Assembly (NCBI RefSeq): GCF_000164695.2
Contig: NC_014643.1
Span: forward strand, 372,001-436,000
Length of the DNA: 64,000 bases
Origin: Rothia dentocariosa ATCC 17931
GTDB lineage: Bacteria; Actinomycetota; Actinomycetes; Actinomycetales; Micrococcaceae
Direction: 5' to 3'
Below are positions 9,335 through 19,203 of this stretch, one piece after another. Within the stretch, counting starts at the first letter, position 1. Every line of letters begins with the position of its first letter. The position numbers were made by a program, and so were the translations under genes. Under the pieces are notes generated by a model. That model had not been told where the DNA came from, did not search any database, and was given only the letters and a program-made list of their open reading frames with translations.

Positions 9335-10333
9335 GTGACCACCGAATCAACGTACTATTCCGCCCACGTATACGATAATTCACTCGCCATCACCCGCACC
9401 CGCGAAAATACAGCGCCAGTCGTTGCCGCAGGTGCCCTCGTCTGGCGCTTGCACGGCGAAAAACTTGAAGTGCTCATGATTCATCGGCCCCGCTATAACG
9501 ACTGGTCTTGGCCCAAAGGCAAACAGGATGCGGGCGAATCACTCGTTGAAACCGCCATTCGTGAGGTAGGCGAAGAAGTCACCCTCAGAATAACCCTCGG
9601 CGTGCCGCTGGCGGTCACCAGCTATATGGTCTCGGGGCGCCCCAAGGATGTGTTCTACTGGGCCGCACAGTTGCCCGTGGGTGAGCATCCCCGCGCTGAC
9701 GAAGGCGAAGTTGATGAAATCCGCTGGGTAACCCCCAAAGAGGCACGCAAGCTCTTGAGCAACAGCACCGACCACGAGCCTTTGGATGCGCTCGTTGCTC
9801 ACCATAAAGCCGGTACTCTGCACACTCGCCCGGTCGTCATTATGCGGCATGCCAAGGCCAAACCGCGGTCTAACTGGACTGCCGCCGACGACGAGCGTCC
9901 GCTCGCGGGAACCGGTAAACGCCAGGCGCTTGCGCATAGCCGCCTGTTGGAGGCATACTCCCCCACCCGTTTGCTTTCATCTCCGTGGCTGCGGTGCATG
10001 CAGACCGTGGCGCCCTATGCGAACGACCATGCGATCGCGATCAAAGAGAAGAAGTCCCTCTCGGAGAGCGGCGCGGCAGGGCATCCTAAACGCACGGCAA
10101 AAGTGACCGAATCGCTGTTCGTGAAGGAAGTTCCTTCGCTGCTGTGCACGCATCGCCCCGTGCTCCCGTTGGTTTTCAAGGCTCTTAAGGGTCACCTTAT
10201 GAAGGGTTCGGCGAAAATTCTTCCCACCGAAGACCCCTATATGGAGCCAGGGGATGCGGTAATCCTGCAGGTCTCAACCGCCGAGCACGGTGGTATCGTC
10301 TCGGTTGAGACCATCCGCCCGGTTATTGATTAG
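9335..10333 (+). CDS. MutT1-like Nudix hydrolase fused to a histidine phosphatase domain
   Basis: The 332-residue protein has an N-terminal Nudix domain (box GKQDAGESLVETAIREVGEEV, about residues 69-89) and a C-terminal histidine-phosphatase domain starting at IMRHAKAKPRS (about residue 170; the RH of the RHG-like motif). This architecture is that of mycobacterial MutT1, which hydrolyses 8-oxo-dGTP and diadenosine polyphosphates. The Nudix box matches the consensus except for a Thr where a Gly is common at the end. The start is GTG at 9335 with AGAGGA upstream. Its position directly behind ppk is the usual actinobacterial arrangement. The substrate is inferred. Confidence 0.9.
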   Translation: MTTESTYYSAHVYDNSLAITRTRENTAPVVAAGALVWRLHGEKLEVLMIHRPRYNDWSWPKGKQDAGESLVETAIREVGEEVTLRITLGVPLAVTSYMVSGRPKDVFYWAAQLPVGEHPRADEGEVDEIRWVTPKEARKLLSNSTDHEPLDALVAHHKAGTLHTRPVVIMRHAKAKPRSNWTAADDERPLAGTGKRQALAHSRLLEAYSPTRLLSSPWLRCMQTVAPYANDHAIAIKEKKSLSESGAAGHPKRTAKVTESLFVKEVPSLLCTHRPVLPLVFKALKGHLMKGSAKILPTEDPYMEPGDAVILQVSTAEHGGIVSVETIRPVID

Positions 10334-10376
10334 CACCAGAACTTTCGCGGTTCATGCGCATGGAAGTGCGCGAGTT

Positions 10377-10412
10377 TTGAGCCCCCTCGAAAACTTTCGA
10401 GGGGCTCAAGTA
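10377..10412 (+). terminator. Terminator hairpin before the Rhs locus
   Basis: TTGAGCCCCCTCGAAA (10377-10392) pairs with TTTCGAGGGGCTCAA (10395-10409) with one bulged C. It separates the MutT1-like gene from the rhs gene. Confidence 0.7.
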
Positions 10413-10565
10413 TTCCAGATGACTAGACAGGCTCATGCAACGCCTCAGACCCCTACAGGATGTGCTCATATCGGGGGTTCACATCTGGTAACATAAGTTG
10501 AGCTTCAACCTTTCACTTAGGTTCAGCATAGTTTCCAGCCACGCATCACGGAAGATACATAAACT

Positions 10566-13500
10566 ATGGGCGAATACGACAACATGCACGTTCTAGAGCG
10601 TGATGTTGAGTTCGATTTTAATCATGCCGATATTCTGCTCAGTATATTCAGATATTTAAAAAGGAAGTTAGAAATACAGCTTCCGGAACGGCAGCGGTAT
10701 ATTGGCATAGCCCAACGTGAGTTTAAAGGACATTTCGCACGAGTTTTTGATCAGAACTGTAAATATTCCATCTCTGAATGTAAAAACCTGATTACAGCCC
10801 TGGGCGATGCCGCTACCGACCTGCAGAAGTATATTGATGCTGCACACCAAGAAAATGAGAATCGTAAAAAATTCCGTGAGGCTATGGCAAACTGGGAGGA
10901 AGAAAAACGGAAGATCAGAGATAACATTGAAAATGATAATCGAAATACATTTATAAGTTTTCAGAAAGATCCCGCTGCTCATTACCCTCCCCAACCACAG
11001 CCTAATCTAGATAACGAAGGTCCCAAGTTCGACGAACGCGCCCCGATTATCAAATCCCGTAATACGGGCAGAAATGCAGAGGTTATTGGGCGCAACCGTA
11101 CGCATCGCGCCGAAAAGAGAGCTCGGGACGCCGCCCAGGATGCTACCGAGACTACCTCGGCTATTCCCGGCAACCTCGTGACATTTGCGCAAAAGAACTC
11201 TAAGTCAGATCAAAGAATTGCTGAGCTTTACTCCAATATCACGAAAAGCTACAGCTCTTTCGCTGAGCATACATCATGGGGTGTTTTTGATGCCGTAAGC
11301 CTTTTTAACTCGATCGCAAAATGGGTTGATGCCAACCAATCTGATGTTCGTTGGATTCTCACTGTTGCGGAAGCTTTCGCGACGGCTGGTTCTCAAGGAA
11401 TGTTAGGCCCTATTTATTCTGAAGCAGATTTTTTGGATTATCCGCAGTACCTTAATACGGGGTATATCCGGAATTATCTGAAGGAACAGAAAATTTCTAC
11501 AGATCGTCCGAGTATTGACGTTTCTCGTGCGACAATAACCGGCGCGGTATACTCAGCGGGATATGCGCTTGATCCCGTAAATGTTGCCACAGGGAATTTC
11601 ATTGAGCATGAGTGTGATCTCTCCTTCGAGCATGCTCCTGCGGCATCGCTCATCAAGCTTGAACGTATGTACAACAGCGTTGCCGTTACCTATCCCGAAG
11701 AAGCCCCTTCGGGCATCTTTGGTCTCGGTTGGTCTTCTACGCTTGATACTCAACTTACGTTGAGTAACACGGGCGCTGTATGGCACACGCCTGATGGTCG
11801 GACTCTTGCATTCCCTCGTATGGGCGACGGTTTTGGTCGTGTTCCTTCCGAATCATATTGGCTTAGCAAAACTGTTCCCGGCGACGAGCTTTACAGCTAT
11901 GTTTCCACAGCGACGACAAAAGCAATCAAGACGGCAGAGAACGCTGGGCGCAAGGTCAGCGCACCTACTGCACCCGCATATTATTGGGTTGTTTACAACT
12001 CCAAGCACGTTCGATACTTCTACGATCCTTCTGGTGCCTGGACAGGCGTGATGGAGGGGCATTATGCAACCTTAACACTGCCTCTTTACTCATCGGATTC
12101 CGCAACGGGTGCGTTAGAGCTGACTGACATTGTTCACCCGGCCTCAGGTCGAGGTCTTCAGATACGCTACGGCAACTCACCCCGTTATAACCGTATTCGC
12201 CCTGAATCTGCCAGCACCTACCTTATAGATCATGATGTGCAGATACTTGATACCGTCACCTACATTTATGACGATGATGATCTGCTAGCAGCGGTTAACC
12301 GTCCCGACGGTATTCGTCGTTACACCCATAACGCTAAGCGCCTTATTGAAGAAGTGTGGGACGTGAACGGCCACCGTGAAGTCACTAATACCTATGACGG
12401 CCAAGGACGTGTGGTCCACCAGCTGACTGAACATTCCCGTGAAGTGTCTTTCGTCTATGCTCCGGGCATTATGACGATTGTTGCTGACGCGATAACCGGC
12501 GACAGCTCTAATATTTGGCGCTCGGATGAACACGGACGTCTTAGCTCTATGACGGCTGCTGATGGCAGCCGCCAAGTCATGCGCTACGATAAGTTCGGCA
12601 ACCGCATCAGCGTTACTGAACGCGATGGTTCTACGATAAGCCGTTCCTACGACTCTCACAGTCGTTTAGCGAAACAACTTACCCCCGAGGGCGCACTGTC
12701 TAAGTACACCTGGGACGAACATAACCGCCTGCTCACGACCTCTGTATGTGATTTCCGTGATCGGCTCAACCCCGGTGATCCCGTGGTAGTGTCATATACC
12801 TACGAATCAACAGGTGCAAACCCAAACCCCATCACTATGACCGATGGGAATGGGCATACTACAGAATATAGCTGGGATGAGTACGGCAACCTTCTAAGCG
12901 TTACTGACCCCACCGGTGTACGTACCACATACACCTATAACGCACGTCAAGAACTGATCAGCATAACAAACGGCGTTGGCGATACAGTCCATCTAGAGTA
13001 CGACAAACACGGTCGCATAGTGCAGGTTAGGGATGCTCTAGGTCACGTAACCTCTACTCATTGGAACTCCGCCGGGCAACTCGCCTCGGTTACGGATGCT
13101 GCCGGTTCACGCTGGTCTCTCACGTACCCTGAGCTTGCTCCCGAAGAGCTAGATGTTCCTGCTTTTGTACGCCAAAACCTTACTTCAAGCAGCACTCATT
13201 GTATACACAATACTTCGCGCCCTATGGGTCAGCTGCCCGTTTCTTTGACAGATCCTTACGGTCATGTCACACACTTTGAGTACAATAACGGCAACCAAAT
13301 CACCGCTGTCACGGATCCACTGGGTCGTACCAACCGCGCAGTATTTGATGCCTGGGGCAACATGGTCAAGACTATTAATGCCCTCGGTGCCGTAACCAAC
13401 TATGAATACGATGGCCTGTCACAACTTATTGCGGTAACAGATCCTCTGGGTGCCCGGAGTGAGTTTGACTACGACTTGGCTGGCGAAATTAGCCAGATTA

Positions 13501-16500
13501 CGGATGCTACCGGTGTTGTTACGCACCGCACTGTAGACCGTAGAACGGGCAAAGAAACTACGTCCTCCGGCGGAATACTCGGATCTTCATTCCGTCACGT
13601 CGATTATCTGGGACGGGTGATTATTGAGGGCGAGAACAATCCCCAAAATTTCACCTCTTCGCAGCCGGTTAGACGTGCATCTCAAAACTCAAAGTCACCG
13701 AGTGCATCCCCAAGAAACAGCGAAACTGTTACCGAGTTTACAGCCTATGACGCCGCAGGCAATCCCGTTGAAACTCTTGATGCTCATGGCGGACTCACCC
13801 GCCGCACCTACGATGCGGCAAACCGGCTGATACGCGAGGTATCTGCGGCGGGACGCACCCAAACATTCGACTATGATCAAGCTGGGCGTCTGCGGCGTAT
13901 AGGTGTGGGGCTAAGCGTACCCGAGCAGAAGCCGACGGTGGGCGAGAACGTGGAGTGGGAAGAGCCTACCGCTTGGGCGTACACAACGCTAACCTACGAC
14001 GCCGCATCTCGAATTATTGCCCGGACCTATCCTGACGGCACAACTGAGCATACGACGTATGATGCCCTTGGCCGGATTGTACGGGTGCAGCATGGGGCTC
14101 GCACGGCAACGTATGCATACGACCGGTGCTCACGCCTGATCCGCATGAGTGATAACAGCGCTGGTACCCGCAGATTCATCTATGATGCAGCCGGTCAGCT
14201 AGTGACTGCTGTAGATGCCTTAGGGTATCGCACCCATTTCGAGTATGACGCTGCTGGGCAGATGGTGCGCACCCTGGATGCGACCGGCCAGGTCACCACG
14301 TATATTTATGACGCCGCAGGTCAGCTTATCCGCACCATTAAGGGCGCGGGTTCTACGGCAGAGATAACATCTACATACACCTACGATGCCGCAGGTCGTC
14401 TGCTGTCTGAAAATAATGGTGAGCGAACCCGTGCATACTCCTACGACTATCAGGGTGGCGGTCTGCTCGCGTCTTTGAGCGTCAATGGTGTGTGCGCGGC
14501 GGAGTATTCGTACTCCTCCGGAACATCATCTATCGGTCATCGGACCGTGACGGTGCGTGACTACGCCTCAGCTTCTGCACTCAGGGACCGCGATTCTTCC
14601 GCCTTTGCTGGCATCGAAAAGCCGTACCTTGAGCATCGTTTTGTCTATGATTCCTCCGACCGTCTGATCTCTCGCAGCCGTTCAGGATTCCTAAGATCGG
14701 ACGATCAAAGCAACGCTCATGCAGACGATGATATACACGAGCGTCTTCACGCTTTGAATACCTTTATCAAAACCGGCGCATATACGCTGACGTACTCGTA
14801 TGATGCCGATGGTTATCTGATCACGTCAGTAACCCCTTACGCAAAATCTACACGTACCGTAGATGGCGCCGGTCGAACGGTAGCTGTAACAACACACGCC
14901 ACGGGACAGCCCGCTCACGACGTTATCTCTTCAGTATTCTCCTACGATCCTCTGGGACGTCTCACGCGGATTCGGGTGGGAGATATGGTGTCTTCCTGGA
15001 CGCACGAGCGCACTACCGGGCTAATCTCAGACTATGTGCGGGAACAGGTACTCGCCGATGTCCGAGGGTTTGAAGAATCAAAGGTTCTTGAACGCACACA
15101 AGTGATCCGTGACCATAACGGCCGCGTGATTGGGCTGGATTCAACGGGATCTGATACTTCACCGGATGGTCTTGTTCTGTACTCCTATGACTATGCCGGG
15201 CAGCTTGTGGGCGCCCGTTCAGCATCCCACGTGTGGGAGTGGGAGTACACAGCCGGAGTCATGATGCGCGAGCGCGTCTTTGCTCTCGATAGTTCTAACG
15301 GATCTGAACGCTCGGCTGCAGGCTCTCGTGTTCTGGAGGGTGAGCGTATCTTCACCCATAACGAAGCGAACCAGTTAGTCGCCGTTGAGGCTCGCGCATA
15401 CGCAGGTGCACGAGGCGGCGCTGGGGAGCTTGCCGCTCATACCATCACGGATTACTCCTACAACCTGGCAGGCGAACGTAGTGGTGAAGTCACGACCGAT
15501 AAGCTCACCGGTGCCTCATACTCTCGCGAATATAGCTGGGGTGCCTACGGCGGCCTGACATCGGTAACAGACTCTGTTTCCTCACGTGTAGGTATTTCAC
15601 GCACTTCACTGATTTCTGATGCGGTGGGTGAGGTATCCGCTGTTTCTGATGGTGAGGGCATTACAGTGCCTCTCATGTGGGATGCCAGGTCGGATATTCC
15701 GCATCTTCTGGGTGCTGGGGCAACGAGCGCACCCAGCTCTGACGGCGGCTTTTCGCAGGCGGGTATACCCGGCGGAATGATGCCTTGGCATACCCTCAAC
15801 GTCCCCGGATTGACCGGCAGCACCCTCGATTCGGCATTAGGTAGCACACCCGGACTGCCGACAGACTGGGGCGTGCCCTCTGCAAGCGCTACCCCGGTGC
15901 CCGGGATGCCCACCGGTTTCGAGTTCACGGGTGCAGGGTCGCTACGCGTAGCCGGTCTAGATATGCTAGGCGCTCGCGTCTATGACAGCCCTTCACGTCG
16001 TTTCCTCTCAACAGACCCGAAGGCCGCAATAGCTGGTTCATCCTGGTTTGCTGACGTTTACGCATATGCAGGCAATAATCCGCTGGAGTATGTGGACCCT
16101 CGGGGTGAGCGCCCCATGACGGTTGCAGATTACCGTAAGTATCAGAGCCAAGAAGGCGAACGTTTCGTGCAGCAGAGTCTGCGCTTTCTGGCTCTTGTAG
16201 GCGTTATTGGTTCGCTGTTCATAGCGCCGACAAGTATCCTCTTGGCTGGCGGTGTTGGTTTTATTTCTGGTGCCGCCAACGGTGCCGCTGATGGCATGGA
16301 TTTCCATACCCCCGACGGCAATATCGACTGGGATAAAGTGCAGGCTTACGCCCTTCAGGAAGGCGGGAAAGAAGCACTCACAGCCGCACTCATAGGGATG
16401 CTCTTCAAAGCCGGGCCACCCGTAGCACGCGCCACCGGCAACCAGGCGATGAAAGTCCCCGTTATCTCCAGAACGGTTGATCGGGTTAAGACGTCCCCTG

Positions 16501-17558
16501 TTGTCATTAAAACCCAAAACACCGTTAATGCCGTCAAGACCCGCATCAACGGAATCCAAGACCGCATTGCCACATGGACGCGCACCAGCCTGCTGGGCAT
16601 CGAGCATGTAGTGCCCAAAGTGCACCCCACGCCGCACAATAGCCCACATCAGATAGACATACCCAACGGTCCCAAACCTACCCATACCGGCTCTCTCGCT
16701 CACAGGACATCAGGAACAGTACACGAACCCAATGTGCAGCTGAAACCTGTGGAGGAACCGAAGGTTGAGAACCTGCCTCCGGCGAAAGGTGTGGCGAGTG
16801 ATTCTCCATCATTAGAGAAACCTGCTACAGATGGTAAACATGCATCTTGGGTGGAGCATCCTCCGGGTTCTAAGCTGCAAAATGGTGATCAGACGGCCAC
16901 ATATCTCGCTGGTGATGACTTCAAAAAGACTCTTGTGAAGAATACTAAGGACAGCTCTCGGTATGTACCTGCTGAAGAGCCTGGAACGTACAGCGTGTAC
17001 GGGTTTGACGAAGCTAAAAAGTTGGAGCGAGAGTATTACATTAAATTAAATGGTGGAAACTCTCCTGCTGACCTCTCTAAAGGAAAACCAGAGTTTGCCT
17101 TGTGGCGTCCTGAAGTTGGTGAGCCTAATCTAGATACGGCGATGACTAGTTTTAGGGATGTTACCCGACATGGTAATACGGTTGAGGCTCAGGTTGGTTC
17201 CCATAAATTTATGGTGACTAATCTAGATGAGTACACCGGAACAATTCCTGATGATGTAGTTCCTACGGCTAAGTCACTTTACGAGACGGGAGAGGTGCAT
17301 TGGACTGGTCGAGATTATAAACCTGAGGGTTTTGGGAATGTCCCGGATCCTCTGCCTTTTGATAATAAGGAAGCTCGTATCCTTCCCACGCATGATTACG
17401 CTGGGAATGAGATAGATTATACAAAATACAGGGTTAGGCGGTTAGCACGTACTGCAAACCAAGTAAATGACCCAGGCGCAGAACGTTTGATTGTCGGTTC
17501 TAATGGGAGTATGTATTACACTCCTGATCACTATAAGACCTTTGTACGAATTTTCTAA
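10566..17558 (+). CDS. Rhs/YD-repeat polymorphic toxin with barnase/RNase Sa-like C-terminal domain
   Basis: This is a 2330-residue toxin. In order: a helical N-terminal region without signal peptide (1-320), perhaps for specialised export; a DUF6531-type domain near 330-430 (PVNVATGNFI); many YD repeats to about 1790; the Rhs core (RVYDSPSRRFLSTDP ... YAYAGNNPLEYVDPRGE, near 1800-1848); and a variable tip with a hydrophobic stretch at about 1872-1912. The last ~90 residues resemble guanyl-specific ribonucleases: ILPTHDYAGNEIDYTKYRV, then RLIVGSNGSMYYTPDHYKTF. Against RNase Sa, His2322 and Arg2307 match His85 and Arg69, but Glu54 is Lys2287 and Arg65 is Pro2303, so activity is doubtful. The last ~750 bases are AT-rich like the immunity genes that follow. 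An immunity gene starts 8 bases after the stop. Confidence 0.9.
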   Translation: MGEYDNMHVLERDVEFDFNHADILLSIFRYLKRKLEIQLPERQRYIGIAQREFKGHFARVFDQNCKYSISECKNLITALGDAATDLQKYIDAAHQENENRKKFREAMANWEEEKRKIRDNIENDNRNTFISFQKDPAAHYPPQPQPNLDNEGPKFDERAPIIKSRNTGRNAEVIGRNRTHRAEKRARDAAQDATETTSAIPGNLVTFAQKNSKSDQRIAELYSNITKSYSSFAEHTSWGVFDAVSLFNSIAKWVDANQSDVRWILTVAEAFATAGSQGMLGPIYSEADFLDYPQYLNTGYIRNYLKEQKISTDRPSIDVSRATITGAVYSAGYALDPVNVATGNFIEHECDLSFEHAPAASLIKLERMYNSVAVTYPEEAPSGIFGLGWSSTLDTQLTLSNTGAVWHTPDGRTLAFPRMGDGFGRVPSESYWLSKTVPGDELYSYVSTATTKAIKTAENAGRKVSAPTAPAYYWVVYNSKHVRYFYDPSGAWTGVMEGHYATLTLPLYSSDSATGALELTDIVHPASGRGLQIRYGNSPRYNRIRPESASTYLIDHDVQILDTVTYIYDDDDLLAAVNRPDGIRRYTHNAKRLIEEVWDVNGHREVTNTYDGQGRVVHQLTEHSREVSFVYAPGIMTIVADAITGDSSNIWRSDEHGRLSSMTAADGSRQVMRYDKFGNRISVTERDGSTISRSYDSHSRLAKQLTPEGALSKYTWDEHNRLLTTSVCDFRDRLNPGDPVVVSYTYESTGANPNPITMTDGNGHTTEYSWDEYGNLLSVTDPTGVRTTYTYNARQELISITNGVGDTVHLEYDKHGRIVQVRDALGHVTSTHWNSAGQLASVTDAAGSRWSLTYPELAPEELDVPAFVRQNLTSSSTHCIHNTSRPMGQLPVSLTDPYGHVTHFEYNNGNQITAVTDPLGRTNRAVFDAWGNMVKTINALGAVTNYEYDGLSQLIAVTDPLGARSEFDYDLAGEISQITDATGVVTHRTVDRRTGKETTSSGGILGSSFRHVDYLGRVIIEGENNPQNFTSSQPVRRASQNSKSPSASPRNSETVTEFTAYDAAGNPVETLDAHGGLTRRTYDAANRLIREVSAAGRTQTFDYDQAGRLRRIGVGLSVPEQKPTVGENVEWEEPTAWAYTTLTYDAASRIIARTYPDGTTEHTTYDALGRIVRVQHGARTATYAYDRCSRLIRMSDNSAGTRRFIYDAAGQLVTAVDALGYRTHFEYDAAGQMVRTLDATGQVTTYIYDAAGQLIRTIKGAGSTAEITSTYTYDAAGRLLSENNGERTRAYSYDYQGGGLLASLSVNGVCAAEYSYSSGTSSIGHRTVTVRDYASASALRDRDSSAFAGIEKPYLEHRFVYDSSDRLISRSRSGFLRSDDQSNAHADDDIHERLHALNTFIKTGAYTLTYSYDADGYLITSVTPYAKSTRTVDGAGRTVAVTTHATGQPAHDVISSVFSYDPLGRLTRIRVGDMVSSWTHERTTGLISDYVREQVLADVRGFEESKVLERTQVIRDHNGRVIGLDSTGSDTSPDGLVLYSYDYAGQLVGARSASHVWEWEYTAGVMMRERVFALDSSNGSERSAAGSRVLEGERIFTHNEANQLVAVEARAYAGARGGAGELAAHTITDYSYNLAGERSGEVTTDKLTGASYSREYSWGAYGGLTSVTDSVSSRVGISRTSLISDAVGEVSAVSDGEGITVPLMWDARSDIPHLLGAGATSAPSSDGGFSQAGIPGGMMPWHTLNVPGLTGSTLDSALGSTPGLPTDWGVPSASATPVPGMPTGFEFTGAGSLRVAGLDMLGARVYDSPSRRFLSTDPKAAIAGSSWFADVYAYAGNNPLEYVDPRGERPMTVADYRKYQSQEGERFVQQSLRFLALVGVIGSLFIAPTSILLAGGVGFISGAANGAADGMDFHTPDGNIDWDKVQAYALQEGGKEALTAALIGMLFKAGPPVARATGNQAMKVPVISRTVDRVKTSPVVIKTQNTVNAVKTRINGIQDRIATWTRTSLLGIEHVVPKVHPTPHNSPHQIDIPNGPKPTHTGSLAHRTSGTVHEPNVQLKPVEEPKVENLPPAKGVASDSPSLEKPATDGKHASWVEHPPGSKLQNGDQTATYLAGDDFKKTLVKNTKDSSRYVPAEEPGTYSVYGFDEAKKLEREYYIKLNGGNSPADLSKGKPEFALWRPEVGEPNLDTAMTSFRDVTRHGNTVEAQVGSHKFMVTNLDEYTGTIPDDVVPTAKSLYETGEVHWTGRDYKPEGFGNVPDPLPFDNKEARILPTHDYAGNEIDYTKYRVRRLARTANQVNDPGAERLIVGSNGSMYYTPDHYKTFVRIF

Positions 17559-17566
17559 AGGAGATC

Positions 17567-18328
17567 ATGATGACTTACGAAAAAAAATATAAGGATGGGT
17601 TCATTGTTCCGGTGTTCACTCAGGAGAGTGGGTATTGGGAGAAAGTCATGAAGCCTCGTTTACAGGACCAGGGGTGGTATATCGCTGAAGTAGACTGTGC
17701 GAATGTAGAGGATATTGAGGATTGCGGCACAAGGCTTCTACGTGAACTCAACTTTAAAGTTCCTGAGCATGGATACATTAACGCTATGGGGGTCAAAGAT
17801 AATATCACTGACATCTACGGCATTAATATACGCAAAGGTCTCTTTGTGTTTTATAAGAATTTTGAAGACATCTTCTCTACCCATCCGGATTTGCATCAGG
17901 GGTATGGGGCTGAGTTCATGCTTCAGCTAATCGAACACATGGTATATCACTACTCCGATCTTCGTGGGTATATCTATGAAGAGTTTCCTGTAGTGGTGGG
18001 GTATGGCGTTGGTCTTCCCACCTCGTATATTCCGCAGTTTGAGGATGTGATGGGTGCAGAAAATGTGATGATTGCCGGTGAGGGCGTGCGGTATCCCTGG
18101 TCTGATTTCGAAGAAGAACAGCGCAGGAACTTTCCGAACGGAGCCCCTGATCCTCTCTACGATAAGTATGGGGAGCTTTTTGGTGTTACTACCCATAGTT
18201 CGCAGACTACGGGCATCTATGTTGCTGATCCTCGGTATTATCCTGAATCACCATTGTATGACCCTGTTCTTGCCTCCAAGGTACACCTGGTACATAGTGA
18301 ATTTACTGAGCCAGACCCTTCTATATAA
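17567..18328 (+). CDS. Barstar-like immunity protein, sub-family A (copy A1)
   Basis: This 253-residue protein starts 8 bases after the rhs stop codon, behind AAGGAG, and is the probable cognate antidote of the Rhs tip. The N-terminal ~110 residues follow a barstar-like pattern: a beta strand GWYIAEVDCANV, a helix with RLLRELNF, then GLFVFYKNFEDIF. Barstar binds barnase-type RNases and blocks their active site. An additional C-terminal half (VVVGYGVGLPTSY, YPWSDFEEEQRRNFPNGAPDPLYD) is shared by all A members. Its N-terminal half nearly equals the copy at 22949 and its C-terminal part nearly equals the copy at 23716, so it is a mosaic. The specific partner is inferred from position. Confidence 0.78.
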   Translation: MMTYEKKYKDGFIVPVFTQESGYWEKVMKPRLQDQGWYIAEVDCANVEDIEDCGTRLLRELNFKVPEHGYINAMGVKDNITDIYGINIRKGLFVFYKNFEDIFSTHPDLHQGYGAEFMLQLIEHMVYHYSDLRGYIYEEFPVVVGYGVGLPTSYIPQFEDVMGAENVMIAGEGVRYPWSDFEEEQRRNFPNGAPDPLYDKYGELFGVTTHSSQTTGIYVADPRYYPESPLYDPVLASKVHLVHSEFTEPDPSI

Positions 18329-18333
18329 ACGCT

Positions 18334-19086
18334 ATGAAGTATAAATGCGAATATAAGGATGAGTTCATTGTTCCTGTTTTCACTCGGGAGAGTGGGTATT
18401 GGGAGAAGGTGATGAAGCCTCGCCTGCAGGAACAGGGGTGGTTTATTGTTGAGGTGAATTGTGCCGGGGTAGATAGTTCGCATGAACTCGGGCGTAGGCT
18501 TTTACGAGCGCTTGGGTTTAACATTGCTCCAGATCAGTGGGTGAACGGTTTCTGGGTTATGAATGCTGTTACAGAAGCTGACTGGAATGATATGCGTCAG
18601 GGACTTTTTGTATTCTATAAGAACTTTGAGGATCTTTTTAGCGTCCAGGAAAGTTGTTCACCTTTTTATGCTCCGGAGTATGCCCTTCAACTAGCTGAAA
18701 ATATGGTTCACCATTATTCCAAATTCCGGGGAAATATTTATGAACAGTACCCTGTGGTGGTGGGGTACGGCGTTGGTCTGCCCACCTCGTATCTCCCACA
18801 GCTTGAGGATGTGATGGGTGCGGAAAATGTGATGATTGCCGGTGAGGGTGTGCGATACCCCTGGTCTGATTTCGAAGAAGAACAACGGAGGAATTTCCCG
18901 AACGGAGCCCCGGACCCTCTGTACGATAAAGACGGGATCGTCTATGGGTTTACGATTGATGATAAGGATTCTACCGGAGTCTATGTGGAAGACCCTCGGT
19001 ATTATCCTGAATCACCATTGTATGACCCGGAGCTTGCTTCGAAAGTACACCTGGTGCATAGTGAAGATGTTGATGATACAGAATAG
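18334..19086 (+). CDS. Barstar-like immunity protein, sub-family A (copy A2)
   Basis: This 250-residue paralogue begins 5 bases after the preceding gene, so it belongs to the rhs-A1-A2 transcript, which ends at a terminator at 19109. It shares the opening DEFIVPVFTRESGYWEKVMK and the C-terminal signature YPWSDFEEEQRRNFPNGAPDP with the other A copies, but the central segment (residues ~50-110) is divergent and contains WNDMRQGLFVFYKNFEDLF. Divergence in the barstar-like contact region with conserved flanks suggests protection against a different toxin variant. No clear Shine-Dalgarno is visible, so translational coupling with the gene before is likely. Confidence 0.75.
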   Translation: MKYKCEYKDEFIVPVFTRESGYWEKVMKPRLQEQGWFIVEVNCAGVDSSHELGRRLLRALGFNIAPDQWVNGFWVMNAVTEADWNDMRQGLFVFYKNFEDLFSVQESCSPFYAPEYALQLAENMVHHYSKFRGNIYEQYPVVVGYGVGLPTSYLPQLEDVMGAENVMIAGEGVRYPWSDFEEEQRRNFPNGAPDPLYDKDGIVYGFTIDDKDSTGVYVEDPRYYPESPLYDPELASKVHLVHSEDVDDTE

Positions 19087-19108
19087 TATATAAGCACGTT
19101 TGTATATA

Positions 19109-19167
19109 TTGAGGGTTATTCATGATTGGGGTACTGCCACTTCATGGGTGACCCTCAAATTTTTTAT
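19109..19167 (+). terminator. Terminator of the rhs - A1 - A2 operon
   Basis: TTGAGGGT (19109-19116) pairs with ACCCTCAA (19151-19158), with extra pairing inside the loop, and is followed by ATTTTTTATTT. It closes the first toxin-immunity transcript. Confidence 0.75.
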
Positions 19168-19203
19168 TTCCGCATCATGATGAGACGTTTATTTTGATTA
19201 AGG

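Noticed and set aside
10668..16703. Many long minus-strand frames opposite the rhs gene
   Set aside because: They are shadows of the YD-repeat coding strand, with no start signals or family patterns.
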